Below, piece after piece: positions 57,357-64,000 of a stretch of DNA of 64,000 nucleotides (position 1 is its first letter; every line of letters begins with the position of its first letter). The notes beneath the pieces are model-generated. The model ran no database searches, was not told the DNA's origin, and saw nothing but the letters and a program-made list of their open reading frames with translations. Origin of the DNA: an uncultured Prevotellaceae bacterium (GTDB lineage: Bacteria > Bacteroidota > Bacteroidia > Bacteroidales > Bacteroidaceae). The stretch covers positions 62,001 to 126,000 of the forward strand of contig ONNV01000006.1 of NCBI GenBank assembly GCA_900319225.1, written 5' to 3'. The position numbers were made by a program, and so were the translations under genes.

Positions 57357-57419
57357 CCCAAAAGGGACAGTCCCCCTGTGCCATCGCGATGGCACAGGGG
57401 GACTGTCCCTTTCGGGTCA
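57354..57419. repeat. REP-like long palindrome, family E
   Basis: Arms of 33 nt (TGACCCAAAAGGGACAGTCC ... GTGCCATCG) with one mismatch meet without a loop. The GGGACAGTCCCCC core is the same as in the other families. It overlaps the lipid kinase stop codon. Confidence 0.9.
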
Positions 57420-57464
57420 TCGAAAATAAAAAGGATTCCCATTGCCCAAAATAAACCTTTTCAC

Positions 57465-57472
57465 TATCTTCG
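57465..57472 (+). promoter_or_regulatory. -7-like promoter box
   Basis: TATCTTCG differs from TAnnTTTG at one base and lies 23 nt before the ATG at 57496. Confidence 0.4.
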
Positions 57473-57495
57473 CATAAACATTAACCACTACTACT

Positions 57496-57795
57496 ATGGC
57501 AAGTCGCAGACAACTAAAGAAAGACATCAGTTATGTAATAGGTGACCTCTTCACCGAATGTCTCGTATCAAAAGAGCTGATCCCCGGTACAAACAAGGAT
57601 GAGGCCGATAAGATAATCGTTGAACTGCTCCGTATAGACAACGAGTTCATAACCCGCATCAGCCATACTGAGCCGGGCAATGCCAAGCAGTACTACAAAG
57701 CTCTCATCAAGGACTTCCAGTCCGGTATCACAAGTGTAGTTGACCGGATTGTCAAGCTCAAAGAGACCAAGGAGACCAAGAAGAAAAAGAGCTGA
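57496..57795 (+). CDS. Conserved-looking hypothetical protein
   Basis: The 99-residue cytosolic helical protein opens MASRRQLKKDISYVIGDLFT and has ADKIIVELLRIDNEFITRIS in the middle and a Lys-rich tail (KETKETKKKKS). No membrane helix or signal is present. It resembles small helical proteins seen across Bacteroidales, for which I know no function. It is followed after 21 nt by the amidase-like gene on the same strand. Confidence 0.75.
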   Translation: MASRRQLKKDISYVIGDLFTECLVSKELIPGTNKDEADKIIVELLRIDNEFITRISHTEPGNAKQYYKALIKDFQSGITSVVDRIVKLKETKETKKKKS

Positions 57796-57816
57796 TCCCC
57801 TCTATTTCCTTTTGAC

Positions 57817-60696
57817 ATGTTCCGGCGCGCTAGAGTCATCATGGCGGCGCTGTCCGTCATATTGTCCGTCAGTCTTAATGCACAGACGGACAATGCTGCT
57901 ATACGCGCACGCGTAAAGGACCATTTTGAACAGTACCAGTGCGACATAGACCTTAAGACCCTTAAGGTTGAGCGCACTGACATAAGCCGTAACGGCCGCC
58001 GTCTGGATATTTTCCTGAACCAGAATTTCAGTTACCAGCTGTTCCGTCATGAGCTGGTTGACTCCATCTACGCGGGCCTGCGCCGTGACCTGCCGTCCGA
58101 CATCAGGCGTTACAGCATAGGCATCCATACCGGCGGCAAGACCATAGAGAAGCTCATACCCAACTGGGCCCGACGTACCATGAGTCAGGACAATCTGTGG
58201 AACCAGACATTCTATGACGGCAAGCCCTGGGTAAGCAACGAGAGCAGCATCTACACCCCCAAGAAGGGCCTTACCAACATACATATGGCCGTCACTCCCA
58301 GCCACGGTCTCTACTATGACAATGAGGACGGCATGTGGGAGTGGCAGCGCCCGCCGCTGTACTGCACCCGTGAGGACCTGCTCACACAGTCATTCGTATA
58401 CCCCTACCTCATTCCCATGCTTGAGAACGCAGGTGCCGTGGTATACACCGCCCGTGAGCGTGACTGGCAGGTAAACAGCGTTACGGTAAAGAGCGGATCC
58501 GCCGGTTACAGGGAGGACGGCAAATGGTCCCGATACACAGCCGGAGGTTATTCGGCCGATTCACTCCGCATACTCCCCGACAGCCTGCAGGTAGATACCC
58601 GCACAGCGGAGTCCGGCAACGGCCCCGGCATACAGATGTCAACTGCATTCTGGATTCCCAACATACCGGAGGATGGTGATTATGCAGTTTACGTAACCTA
58701 TCAGTCAGACTCTACCAGCATCGACGATGCCCGTTACATAGTGTTCCACACGGGTGGTTCAACCACGTTCCGCGTAAACCAGCAGATGGGCGGCGGCACA
58801 TGGGTCTATCTGGGCACGTTCCATTTCAAGCAGGGACAGAACCCGCAGGGAATGGTCAGTCTGGACAACAGCAGTGAGATGCACGGTACAGTCAATGCCG
58901 ATGCCGTAAGGTTTGGCGGCGGAATGGCTACCGAGGTCCGTAACAACCTCAAGCTCACCGCCCCGCGTTACAACATGGGTGCCCGCTACTACACCAGGTA
59001 TGCCGGTGCCCCCGACAGCGTCTACTGCAAATATGACGGTGAGGATGATTACCGTGAGGATATCTGGACACGCCCGTATATGGCCAACTGGTTATCGGGA
59101 GGTTCCATTTTCAATAAGGCCAATCCGGGACTGGGCGTTCCGTTGGAGCTCTATTTTGCACTCCATACCGATGCCGGCTACACATACGGTGACACCCTGT
59201 ACGGATCATTGGGTATCTGCACCACTGATTTCAATGACGGTCTGCTGGGCGAAGGCCACACCCGTGACATAAGCCGTGACCTTACCGACATGGTCCTGAC
59301 AGGTCTTATCCGTGACCTGGAGCCTGCCATCGGACGCGAATGGATATACCGCGGCATCTGGGACAAGAGCTACTGTGAGAGCCGTGAGCCGCAGATACTG
59401 TCCATGCTGCTGGAACTTCTGTCACACCAGAATTTCCGTGACGTGGCTCTGGCGCTCAACCCCAACTTCCGGTTTACCGCATCCAGATCCATCTACAAGT
59501 CACTGCTCAGATACGTGAGTTTCATGCATGACCGCAGTTACGTGGTACAGCCACTGCCGGTTGACCATTTCTGCGTACGCCATACCGGCGGCCGTCTGGT
59601 TCTCTCATGGAAAGCCGTGGCCGATACGCTTGAGCCCACAGCCGTTCCCGGCGGTTACATAGTCTACACGGCCATTGATGACAACGGATTTGACGGCGGC
59701 ACGTTTACCCGCAACACCACCTACAGCATAATCCCGGAGCCTGACCACATGTACCGTTTCCGCGTGACTGCGGTAAATGAGGGCGGACAGAGCATGCCGT
59801 CCGAGACTCTTGCCGCCTACATTGCATCAGAGAGCAAGGGTACGGTCCTGGTGGTGAACGGATTCCAGCGTCTGAGCGGTCCGGAGGCAGTCATAACCGA
59901 CAGCACCCAGGGATTTGACCTGACACAGGACCCCGGCGTGCAGTATATGCGCTCTCCCATATTGAGCGGAGCACAGCAGATATTCAGTCTGGACTCGATA
60001 GACTCGGAGGAGGAGGTATCACTGGGTATGGGTGACGAGTCACTTAACGGCAGCCTGCTGGCCGGCAACACATTTGACTATCCCGTCATTCACGGACGCT
60101 CCATCGCGGCCGCAGGATGGTCATTCGTATCATGCAGCCGCGAGGCGGTCCAGGACAGCATCATCAGTTTCAATGATTACAAGGTGGTTGACTTGGTAAT
60201 GGGATTGCAGAAGCGTTCCCTGCAGGACACCATCTGCAATAAGGATTACGCAACATTCACCCCCGCCCTGATGCGTGCCGTCAGGAACTATCTGAACCGC
60301 GGCGGCAAACTGCTGTGCAGCGGATCATATGTGGGGGCCGACATGATATCGAAACTCAAGGATGAGTCATTTACAGCACAGGTACTGCACTACCGTTGGG
60401 AGGGTCCTCTGCCGTCACATACTGACAGCCAGATAAAGGGCATGCGCAGCAAGGCCAACATACGCCGCACAGCCAACAATGACGGTTACGGCGTAACCAA
60501 ACCCGATGTATTGAGTCCTGTGGGCATAGGACAACGCATGTTCACCTACACGGACAGCGGTCTATCGGCCGGTGTAGGATTCAAGGACCGCACCTGCGCC
60601 ACACTCACCCTGGGATTCCCGTTTGAGAGCGTGATCCAGACCAAGGAGCGTGACCGCATCATGAAAGCAGCACTCAATTATTTGACTGACAAATAA
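57817..60696 (+). CDS. Secreted amidase-like / xanthan-lyase-annotated protein
   Basis: The 959-residue exported protein has a signal peptide (to about residue 23; a second Met at residue 9 is possible) and an N-acetylmuramoyl-L-alanine-amidase-like fold. That fold is split by an inserted golvesin-type beta-sandwich. Zinc-site segments are MAVTPSHGLYYDN (about 157-169) and LYFALHTDAGYTYGD (about 445-459). The insert (about 225-365) contains FHTGGSTTFRVNQQMGGGTW and NADAVRFGGG. A Fn3-like domain (about 580-670) and a long C-terminal region follow. Homologues are often labelled xanthan lyase; that name is not supported by any lyase motif here. A role in cell-wall or glycan processing is likely. 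Confidence 0.8.
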   Translation: MFRRARVIMAALSVILSVSLNAQTDNAAIRARVKDHFEQYQCDIDLKTLKVERTDISRNGRRLDIFLNQNFSYQLFRHELVDSIYAGLRRDLPSDIRRYSIGIHTGGKTIEKLIPNWARRTMSQDNLWNQTFYDGKPWVSNESSIYTPKKGLTNIHMAVTPSHGLYYDNEDGMWEWQRPPLYCTREDLLTQSFVYPYLIPMLENAGAVVYTARERDWQVNSVTVKSGSAGYREDGKWSRYTAGGYSADSLRILPDSLQVDTRTAESGNGPGIQMSTAFWIPNIPEDGDYAVYVTYQSDSTSIDDARYIVFHTGGSTTFRVNQQMGGGTWVYLGTFHFKQGQNPQGMVSLDNSSEMHGTVNADAVRFGGGMATEVRNNLKLTAPRYNMGARYYTRYAGAPDSVYCKYDGEDDYREDIWTRPYMANWLSGGSIFNKANPGLGVPLELYFALHTDAGYTYGDTLYGSLGICTTDFNDGLLGEGHTRDISRDLTDMVLTGLIRDLEPAIGREWIYRGIWDKSYCESREPQILSMLLELLSHQNFRDVALALNPNFRFTASRSIYKSLLRYVSFMHDRSYVVQPLPVDHFCVRHTGGRLVLSWKAVADTLEPTAVPGGYIVYTAIDDNGFDGGTFTRNTTYSIIPEPDHMYRFRVTAVNEGGQSMPSETLAAYIASESKGTVLVVNGFQRLSGPEAVITDSTQGFDLTQDPGVQYMRSPILSGAQQIFSLDSIDSEEEVSLGMGDESLNGSLLAGNTFDYPVIHGRSIAAAGWSFVSCSREAVQDSIISFNDYKVVDLVMGLQKRSLQDTICNKDYATFTPALMRAVRNYLNRGGKLLCSGSYVGADMISKLKDESFTAQVLHYRWEGPLPSHTDSQIKGMRSKANIRRTANNDGYGVTKPDVLSPVGIGQRMFTYTDSGLSAGVGFKDRTCATLTLGFPFESVIQTKERDRIMKAALNYLTDK

Positions 60697-60708
60697 AACG
60701 CTTAAGCT

Positions 60709-61032
60709 ATGTACAACATTCAGGCAAATGAATCCGGAACACGCAGCATAAACGTGTCCGACGAGAATCTTGGAACTCTGCGCCGTTTTTCACTGCTCCA
60801 GTTCCTGGTTGACAGCAACGGCATCATCACAGAGCAGTCACTTGACAAGCTCAAGCTGACAGTACGTTCACTGCTCACCACCCCGCAGGGATCGGACAAA
60901 GCACTGCTTGACCTCTGCATTGACGTGATTTACCACCGTGACATGAAGGCTTTCGGTCTGAGGAACCTGATTGCCCTCTATGAGAAGTGGAACAAGGAGA
61001 ACCCTGAAACAGAAGCTCAGCCCGCAGAGTAA
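60709..61032 (+). CDS. Hypothetical protein
   Basis: The 107-residue cytosolic protein has a central helical region (LGTLRRFSLLQFLVDSNGII, then LKLTVRSLLTTPQG) and an acidic tail (NPETEAQPAE). No family is recognised. It lies 12 nt after the amidase-like gene and 2 nt before ygiQ, so the three are probably one operon. Confidence 0.75.
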   Translation: MYNIQANESGTRSINVSDENLGTLRRFSLLQFLVDSNGIITEQSLDKLKLTVRSLLTTPQGSDKALLDLCIDVIYHRDMKAFGLRNLIALYEKWNKENPETEAQPAE

Positions 61033-61034
61033 TC

Positions 61035-62831
61035 ATGGCGCAGTGGCTGCCAACAACCAAAAAAGAGTGTGAGCGTCTGGGCTGGGACCAGTTGGACGTG
61101 ATACTCTTTAGCGGCGACGCCTATGTGGACCATCCATCGTTCGGCAGCGCCGTGATAGGCCGTGTGCTTGAGTCACACGGCTACAAGGTTGCCATAATAC
61201 CGCAGCCCAACTGGCAGGATGACCTGCGCGATTTCAGGAAACTGGGGGCTCCGCGCCTGTTTTTCGGCGTATCGGCCGGAGCCATGGACTCCATGGTAAA
61301 CCGATACACGGCCGGCAAGCGCCTGCGTTCCGAGGATGCCTACACCCCCGACGGCCGCCACACCGGACGCCCAGAGTACCCGTCTATTGTATATACCAAG
61401 GCGCTCAAAAAGCTGTTTCCCGATGTACCTGTGGTACTGGGAGGCATCGAGGCTTCGCTGCGCCGTTTCACCCATTATGACTATTGGCAGGACAAGCTTC
61501 TGCCCAATATCCTGGAACTTAGCGGTGCCGATTACCTGACCTACGGCATGGGCGAGAAGGTGACCATTGCCCTGGCCGATGCATTCAGCGAGGGCCGCAT
61601 AGAGGATATCAAGTCCATACCTCAGGTGGCGTTCCTGAGCAAGGAAGTTCCAGGTGGCATAACTGACCAGGACAAGGTGCTGGCATCACATGAGCAGTGC
61701 CTTGCCGATAAGCGTAGCCAGGCGGCCAATTTCCGCATCATTGAGGAGGAGTCAAACATGATCTATGCCCACCGTATCATACAGCCCACAGGCAACCGGT
61801 ACGTTGTGGTCAACCCGCCCTATCCGCCGCTTACCACACAGGAGCTGGATGCCGTATATGACCTGCCCTACACCCGTCTGCCCCATCCGCGTTACAACGG
61901 CAAACGCATCCCTGCATATGAGATGATACGCCACTCGGTGACCATACACCGCGGCTGTTACGGTGGCTGCTCGTTCTGCACCATATCGGCCCATCAGGGC
62001 AAGCAGATTGTAAGCCGCAGCAAGGAGAGTATACTCAAGGAGCTGCGCAAGATTACTGAGATGGAGGATTTCAAGGGGTACATATCGGACCTGGGAGGTC
62101 CGTCGGCCAATATGTACGGCACAGGCGGACGCAACAAGGAGCTCTGCGCCAAATGCAAACGCCCCACATGCCTCACGCCCAAGGTCTGCCCCAACCTGTG
62201 CACTGACCTGACCGCCCTTACCGCACTGTACAAGGCTGCCGATAAGGTCCCCGGCATAAAGAAGACCTGCATAGGCAGCGGTATCCGTTATGACATCCTG
62301 CAGTACCGTGACCCTGACGTAAAGGCCGACAAGTCTCATCTGGAGTATGCCCGTGAACTTATAAGCCGACATGTGAGCGGACGCCTCAAGGTGGCACCCG
62401 AGCACACATCGGACTCAGTTCTGGCACTCATGCGCAAGCCGTCATTCATGCAGTTTGAGCAGTTCAAGAAAACATTTGACAAAGTAAACCAGGAGTGCGG
62501 ACTGCGCCAGCAGCTTATCCCCTATTTTATAAGCAGCCATCCCGGTTGCACTGAGGAGGATATGGCACAACTGGCCATATTGACCAAACGGCTCAACTTC
62601 AAGCTGGAGCAGATACAGGATTTCACGCCCACTCCCATGACCTTGAGCACCGAGATATTCTATACGGGCATCAATCCCTACACTATGCAGCCGGTATATA
62701 CCGCCCGCACCGAGCGTGACAAGCAGGCACAGCGTCAGTTCTTTTTCTGGTATGACCCTGCACAGCGTCACCGGCTCATCTCCGAGCTGCGCCGCATAGG
62801 ACGTCCAGACCTTATATCAAAACTTTTCTGA
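61035..62831 (+). CDS. ygiQ: YgiQ family radical SAM protein
   Basis: The 598-residue protein is a large radical S-adenosylmethionine enzyme. It has an N-terminal B12-binding-like region (LDVILFSGDAYVDHPSFGSA, conserved in YgiQ), then the cluster motif HRGCYGGCSFCTIS (Cys near 308, 312 and 315). After the barrel come four Cys in LCAKCKRPTCLTPKVCPNLC, possibly a second metal site, and the C-terminal YgiQ region with ITPTPMTLSTEIFYTG-like sequence. The reaction is not known. The start follows the preceding stop by 2 nt. Length fits the family. Confidence 0.93.
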   Translation: MAQWLPTTKKECERLGWDQLDVILFSGDAYVDHPSFGSAVIGRVLESHGYKVAIIPQPNWQDDLRDFRKLGAPRLFFGVSAGAMDSMVNRYTAGKRLRSEDAYTPDGRHTGRPEYPSIVYTKALKKLFPDVPVVLGGIEASLRRFTHYDYWQDKLLPNILELSGADYLTYGMGEKVTIALADAFSEGRIEDIKSIPQVAFLSKEVPGGITDQDKVLASHEQCLADKRSQAANFRIIEEESNMIYAHRIIQPTGNRYVVVNPPYPPLTTQELDAVYDLPYTRLPHPRYNGKRIPAYEMIRHSVTIHRGCYGGCSFCTISAHQGKQIVSRSKESILKELRKITEMEDFKGYISDLGGPSANMYGTGGRNKELCAKCKRPTCLTPKVCPNLCTDLTALTALYKAADKVPGIKKTCIGSGIRYDILQYRDPDVKADKSHLEYARELISRHVSGRLKVAPEHTSDSVLALMRKPSFMQFEQFKKTFDKVNQECGLRQQLIPYFISSHPGCTEEDMAQLAILTKRLNFKLEQIQDFTPTPMTLSTEIFYTGINPYTMQPVYTARTERDKQAQRQFFFWYDPAQRHRLISELRRIGRPDLISKLF

Positions 62832-62923
62832 CAACTCTTGCCCACTGTCCTTTTAACTTTTGGGATTGCCTGTTATATTCTTTACGACAACCCCGAATAT
62901 TGACACAAAACAAAATAAGGACA

Positions 62924-63784
62924 ATGAAAAAGTATTTGATGGCTGCCGCTCTGATTGCAGCAGTATGCGTTTCAGTAAACGCCAAGAAAAAGGAGGTAAA
63001 AGAGGTTCTGTTCGGTGTAAAATCCGGAATCATCACCATATCATCCGATATGGGTGACATGCCCGATTTCTCAACAATGACCGCACTGGGTGGCGGAAAC
63101 ATATCATTCGGTGACAGCACATTCCAGAATCTGATGAACAGTTTCAACCCCAATGATATGTCTGAGCAGATCTATTTTGATGACTACGGCCGCAAGACCG
63201 CCAGAATAACTGTTTACGGCGACAATATCACCCGCGTAATATCTGTAGGTGACACAACCTATACCATCAACGAGAAGGAGAATACAGCTACTGCAATGCC
63301 TATATTCGGCGGCGGACGTAACGGCCGTGGCGGCGGATTCGGCGGCGGATTCGGCATGGGTGGCGTTCAGATAGGTCAGATCGGAGACATTGACTGGATG
63401 AACCTGGACAAGAAAACCATTCGCCGTAACAAGATCAAGGAGCTGGGCGAGGAGCAGGTTGCAGGCGTTACCTGCAAGAAGTACTCAATGAGCCCCAGCA
63501 ACCAGATGGGATTCACACAGAACATTACAGTATGCGTATATAAAGGCATTCCTCTGTCAACCGTAACAGAGAGCGACTGGTCTACCACAAGCCAGACAGC
63601 CGTAAGCTTTATGGGCAATGCCAACTTCTCACAGTCATTCTTTACCCTGCCCGAGGGCTGCAAGGTCAGCCAGATGAACATGGGTGGTGGATTCGGCGGT
63701 GACTTCATGATGATGGGCGGCGACTTTGGCGGATTCGGCGGCGGATTCGGTGGCGGCTTTGGCGGCGGATTCGGCGGATTCTGA
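62924..63784 (+). CDS. Secreted glycine-rich protein
   Basis: The 286-residue exported protein has a signal peptide (MKKYLMAAALIAAVCVSVNA), a beta-rich body (about 25-120 and 160-250) and two Gly/Phe-rich low-complexity blocks: GGGRNGRGGGFGGGFGMGGV (about 126-145) and a terminal run of FGGG units. The strand GEEQVAGVTCKKYSM with VCVYKGIPLSTVTE resembles DUF4412-like secreted proteins that act on inner residues exposed at the surface; that link is weak. The ATG at 62924 is chosen over 62900 for signal peptide position. A terminator follows. Confidence 0.75.
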   Translation: MKKYLMAAALIAAVCVSVNAKKKEVKEVLFGVKSGIITISSDMGDMPDFSTMTALGGGNISFGDSTFQNLMNSFNPNDMSEQIYFDDYGRKTARITVYGDNITRVISVGDTTYTINEKENTATAMPIFGGGRNGRGGGFGGGFGMGGVQIGQIGDIDWMNLDKKTIRRNKIKELGEEQVAGVTCKKYSMSPSNQMGFTQNITVCVYKGIPLSTVTESDWSTTSQTAVSFMGNANFSQSFFTLPEGCKVSQMNMGGGFGGDFMMMGGDFGGFGGGFGGGFGGGFGGF

Positions 63785-63805
63785 TCCACACACATACTTT
63801 AGAAT

Positions 63806-63844
63806 AATAGGGCGGCTTTTATCCATAAGTCGCCCTATTGTTTT
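63806..63844 (+). terminator. Terminator of the Gly-rich protein gene
   Basis: AATAGGGCG and CGCCCTATT form a 9-bp stem (63806-63839) around a 16-nt loop, followed by GTTTT. It lies 22 nt after the stop. Confidence 0.65.
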
Positions 63845-63860
63845 ATGGGGGTAAAAAAAA

Positions 63861-63894
63861 TAAATGGCAGCCAACCTTACAAGACTGCCATTTA
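63861..63894 (-). terminator. Terminator for a minus-strand gene from the right
   Basis: TAAATGGCAG and CTGCCATTTA form a 10-bp stem. On the minus strand it is followed by a long T-run (TTTATTTTTTTTACC), so it would end a gene entering from the right edge. Confidence 0.55.
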
Positions 63895-63911
63895 TCCGGG
63901 GTCCATGCATC

Positions 63912-64000
63912 ATGAGTTATGAAAAGGAAAGAACTCAGGATACATTTGCGGACACCTTTTCATTCCAACATTGCCTTTACAACCAGAAATGTCGTCACGA
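63912..64000 (-). CDS. Possible partial gene at the right edge
   Basis: A minus-strand frame enters from the edge and ends at TGA (63912-63914), reading DDISGCKGNVGMKRCPQMYP followed by EFFPFHNS. The terminator at 63861-63894 just after it supports a real 3' end. With only 29 codons visible, no product can be named. It conflicts with a plus-strand promoter box TACATTTG (63941-63948) and an ATG at 63989, so the edge is uncertain. Confidence 0.3.
63941..63948 (+). promoter_or_regulatory. -7-like promoter box near the right edge
   Basis: TACATTTG matches TAnnTTTG. An ATG at 63989 lies 40 nt downstream, and a plus-strand gene could start there and leave the window. Confidence 0.35.

Noticed and set aside
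57817-60696. True xanthan lyase
   Set aside because: The amidase-like zinc segments and golvesin-type insert are visible, but no polysaccharide lyase motif is. The label seems to be inherited from annotation habit.

Overview
This is a chromosomal window of a gut-type Bacteroidales bacterium (Bacteroides/Prevotella/Muribaculaceae-like; the genus cannot be fixed from here). The evidence is as follows. Many genes start 10-60 nt after the Bacteroidetes -7 box TAnnTTTG. The gene content is typical of the order: a GH97 glycosidase, DUF4468, a Porin_10-type porin, an OmpP1/FadL protein, PPi-dependent phosphofructokinase, a histone H1-like protein and an AcrAB-TolC-type pump. Most genes look moderately GC-rich, but hsdS, yhcG, zorABCD and nearby small genes are clearly AT-rich, as expected for acquired DNA.

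Layout. 0-9 kb: exported and carbohydrate-related proteins (a TapB/DUF3108-like secreted protein, a lipoprotein, GH97, a YdeI-family protein, a DUF4832-type lipoprotein, a FISUMP-domain protein, a CotH-like kinase), interrupted by a five-unit 83-bp hairpin array at 4586-4967. 9-12 kb: an alpha/beta hydrolase, a TSCPD protein and a PNPOx-like protein, with palindromic repeats and gene debris between them. 12-29.7 kb: a defence island. It starts with a type I restriction-modification locus in the order hsdM - tyrosine recombinase - 3' half hsdS - complete hsdS - DUF1016/YhcG nuclease - 5' half hsdS - hsdR. A complete type I Zorya system (zorA-zorB-zorC-zorD) follows. The island ends with small membrane-protein genes transcribed divergently from a WYL-domain regulator, with an inverted-repeat operator between the two promoters. 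30-38.7 kb: small metabolic and stress genes (NifX-like, MBL hydrolase, Fic, methyltransferase, flavodoxins, retropepsin-like protease, PIN/RelB toxin-antitoxin pair, Dabb protein). Dispersed REP-like palindromes separate them, and gene fragments show past rearrangement. 38.9-44.4 kb: an RND efflux operon. 44.4-64 kb: housekeeping and envelope genes (histone H1-like, DUF4468, J-domain protein, porin, Gfo/Idh/MocA oxidoreductase, FadL-type porin, Tyr/Ser-rich secreted protein, GH25 lysozyme, PFP, lipid kinase, amidase-like protein, YgiQ radical SAM protein, Gly-rich secreted protein).

How the parts work together. The four hsdS half-modules (two amino-type, two carboxy-type) share one conserved junction at AAATCATAATTT. 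They sit in the same orientation beside an active-looking tyrosine recombinase, so the locus looks able to exchange specificity modules by direct-repeat recombination rather than by inversion. Zorya immediately downstream gives a second layer of phage defence. The WYL repressor, its operator and a 23-residue membrane peptide form a compact regulated unit at the edge of the island. A peptide relative carrying an in-frame TGA lies 2.5 kb away.

Family assignments come from reading motifs in the translated sequence; no database search was run.
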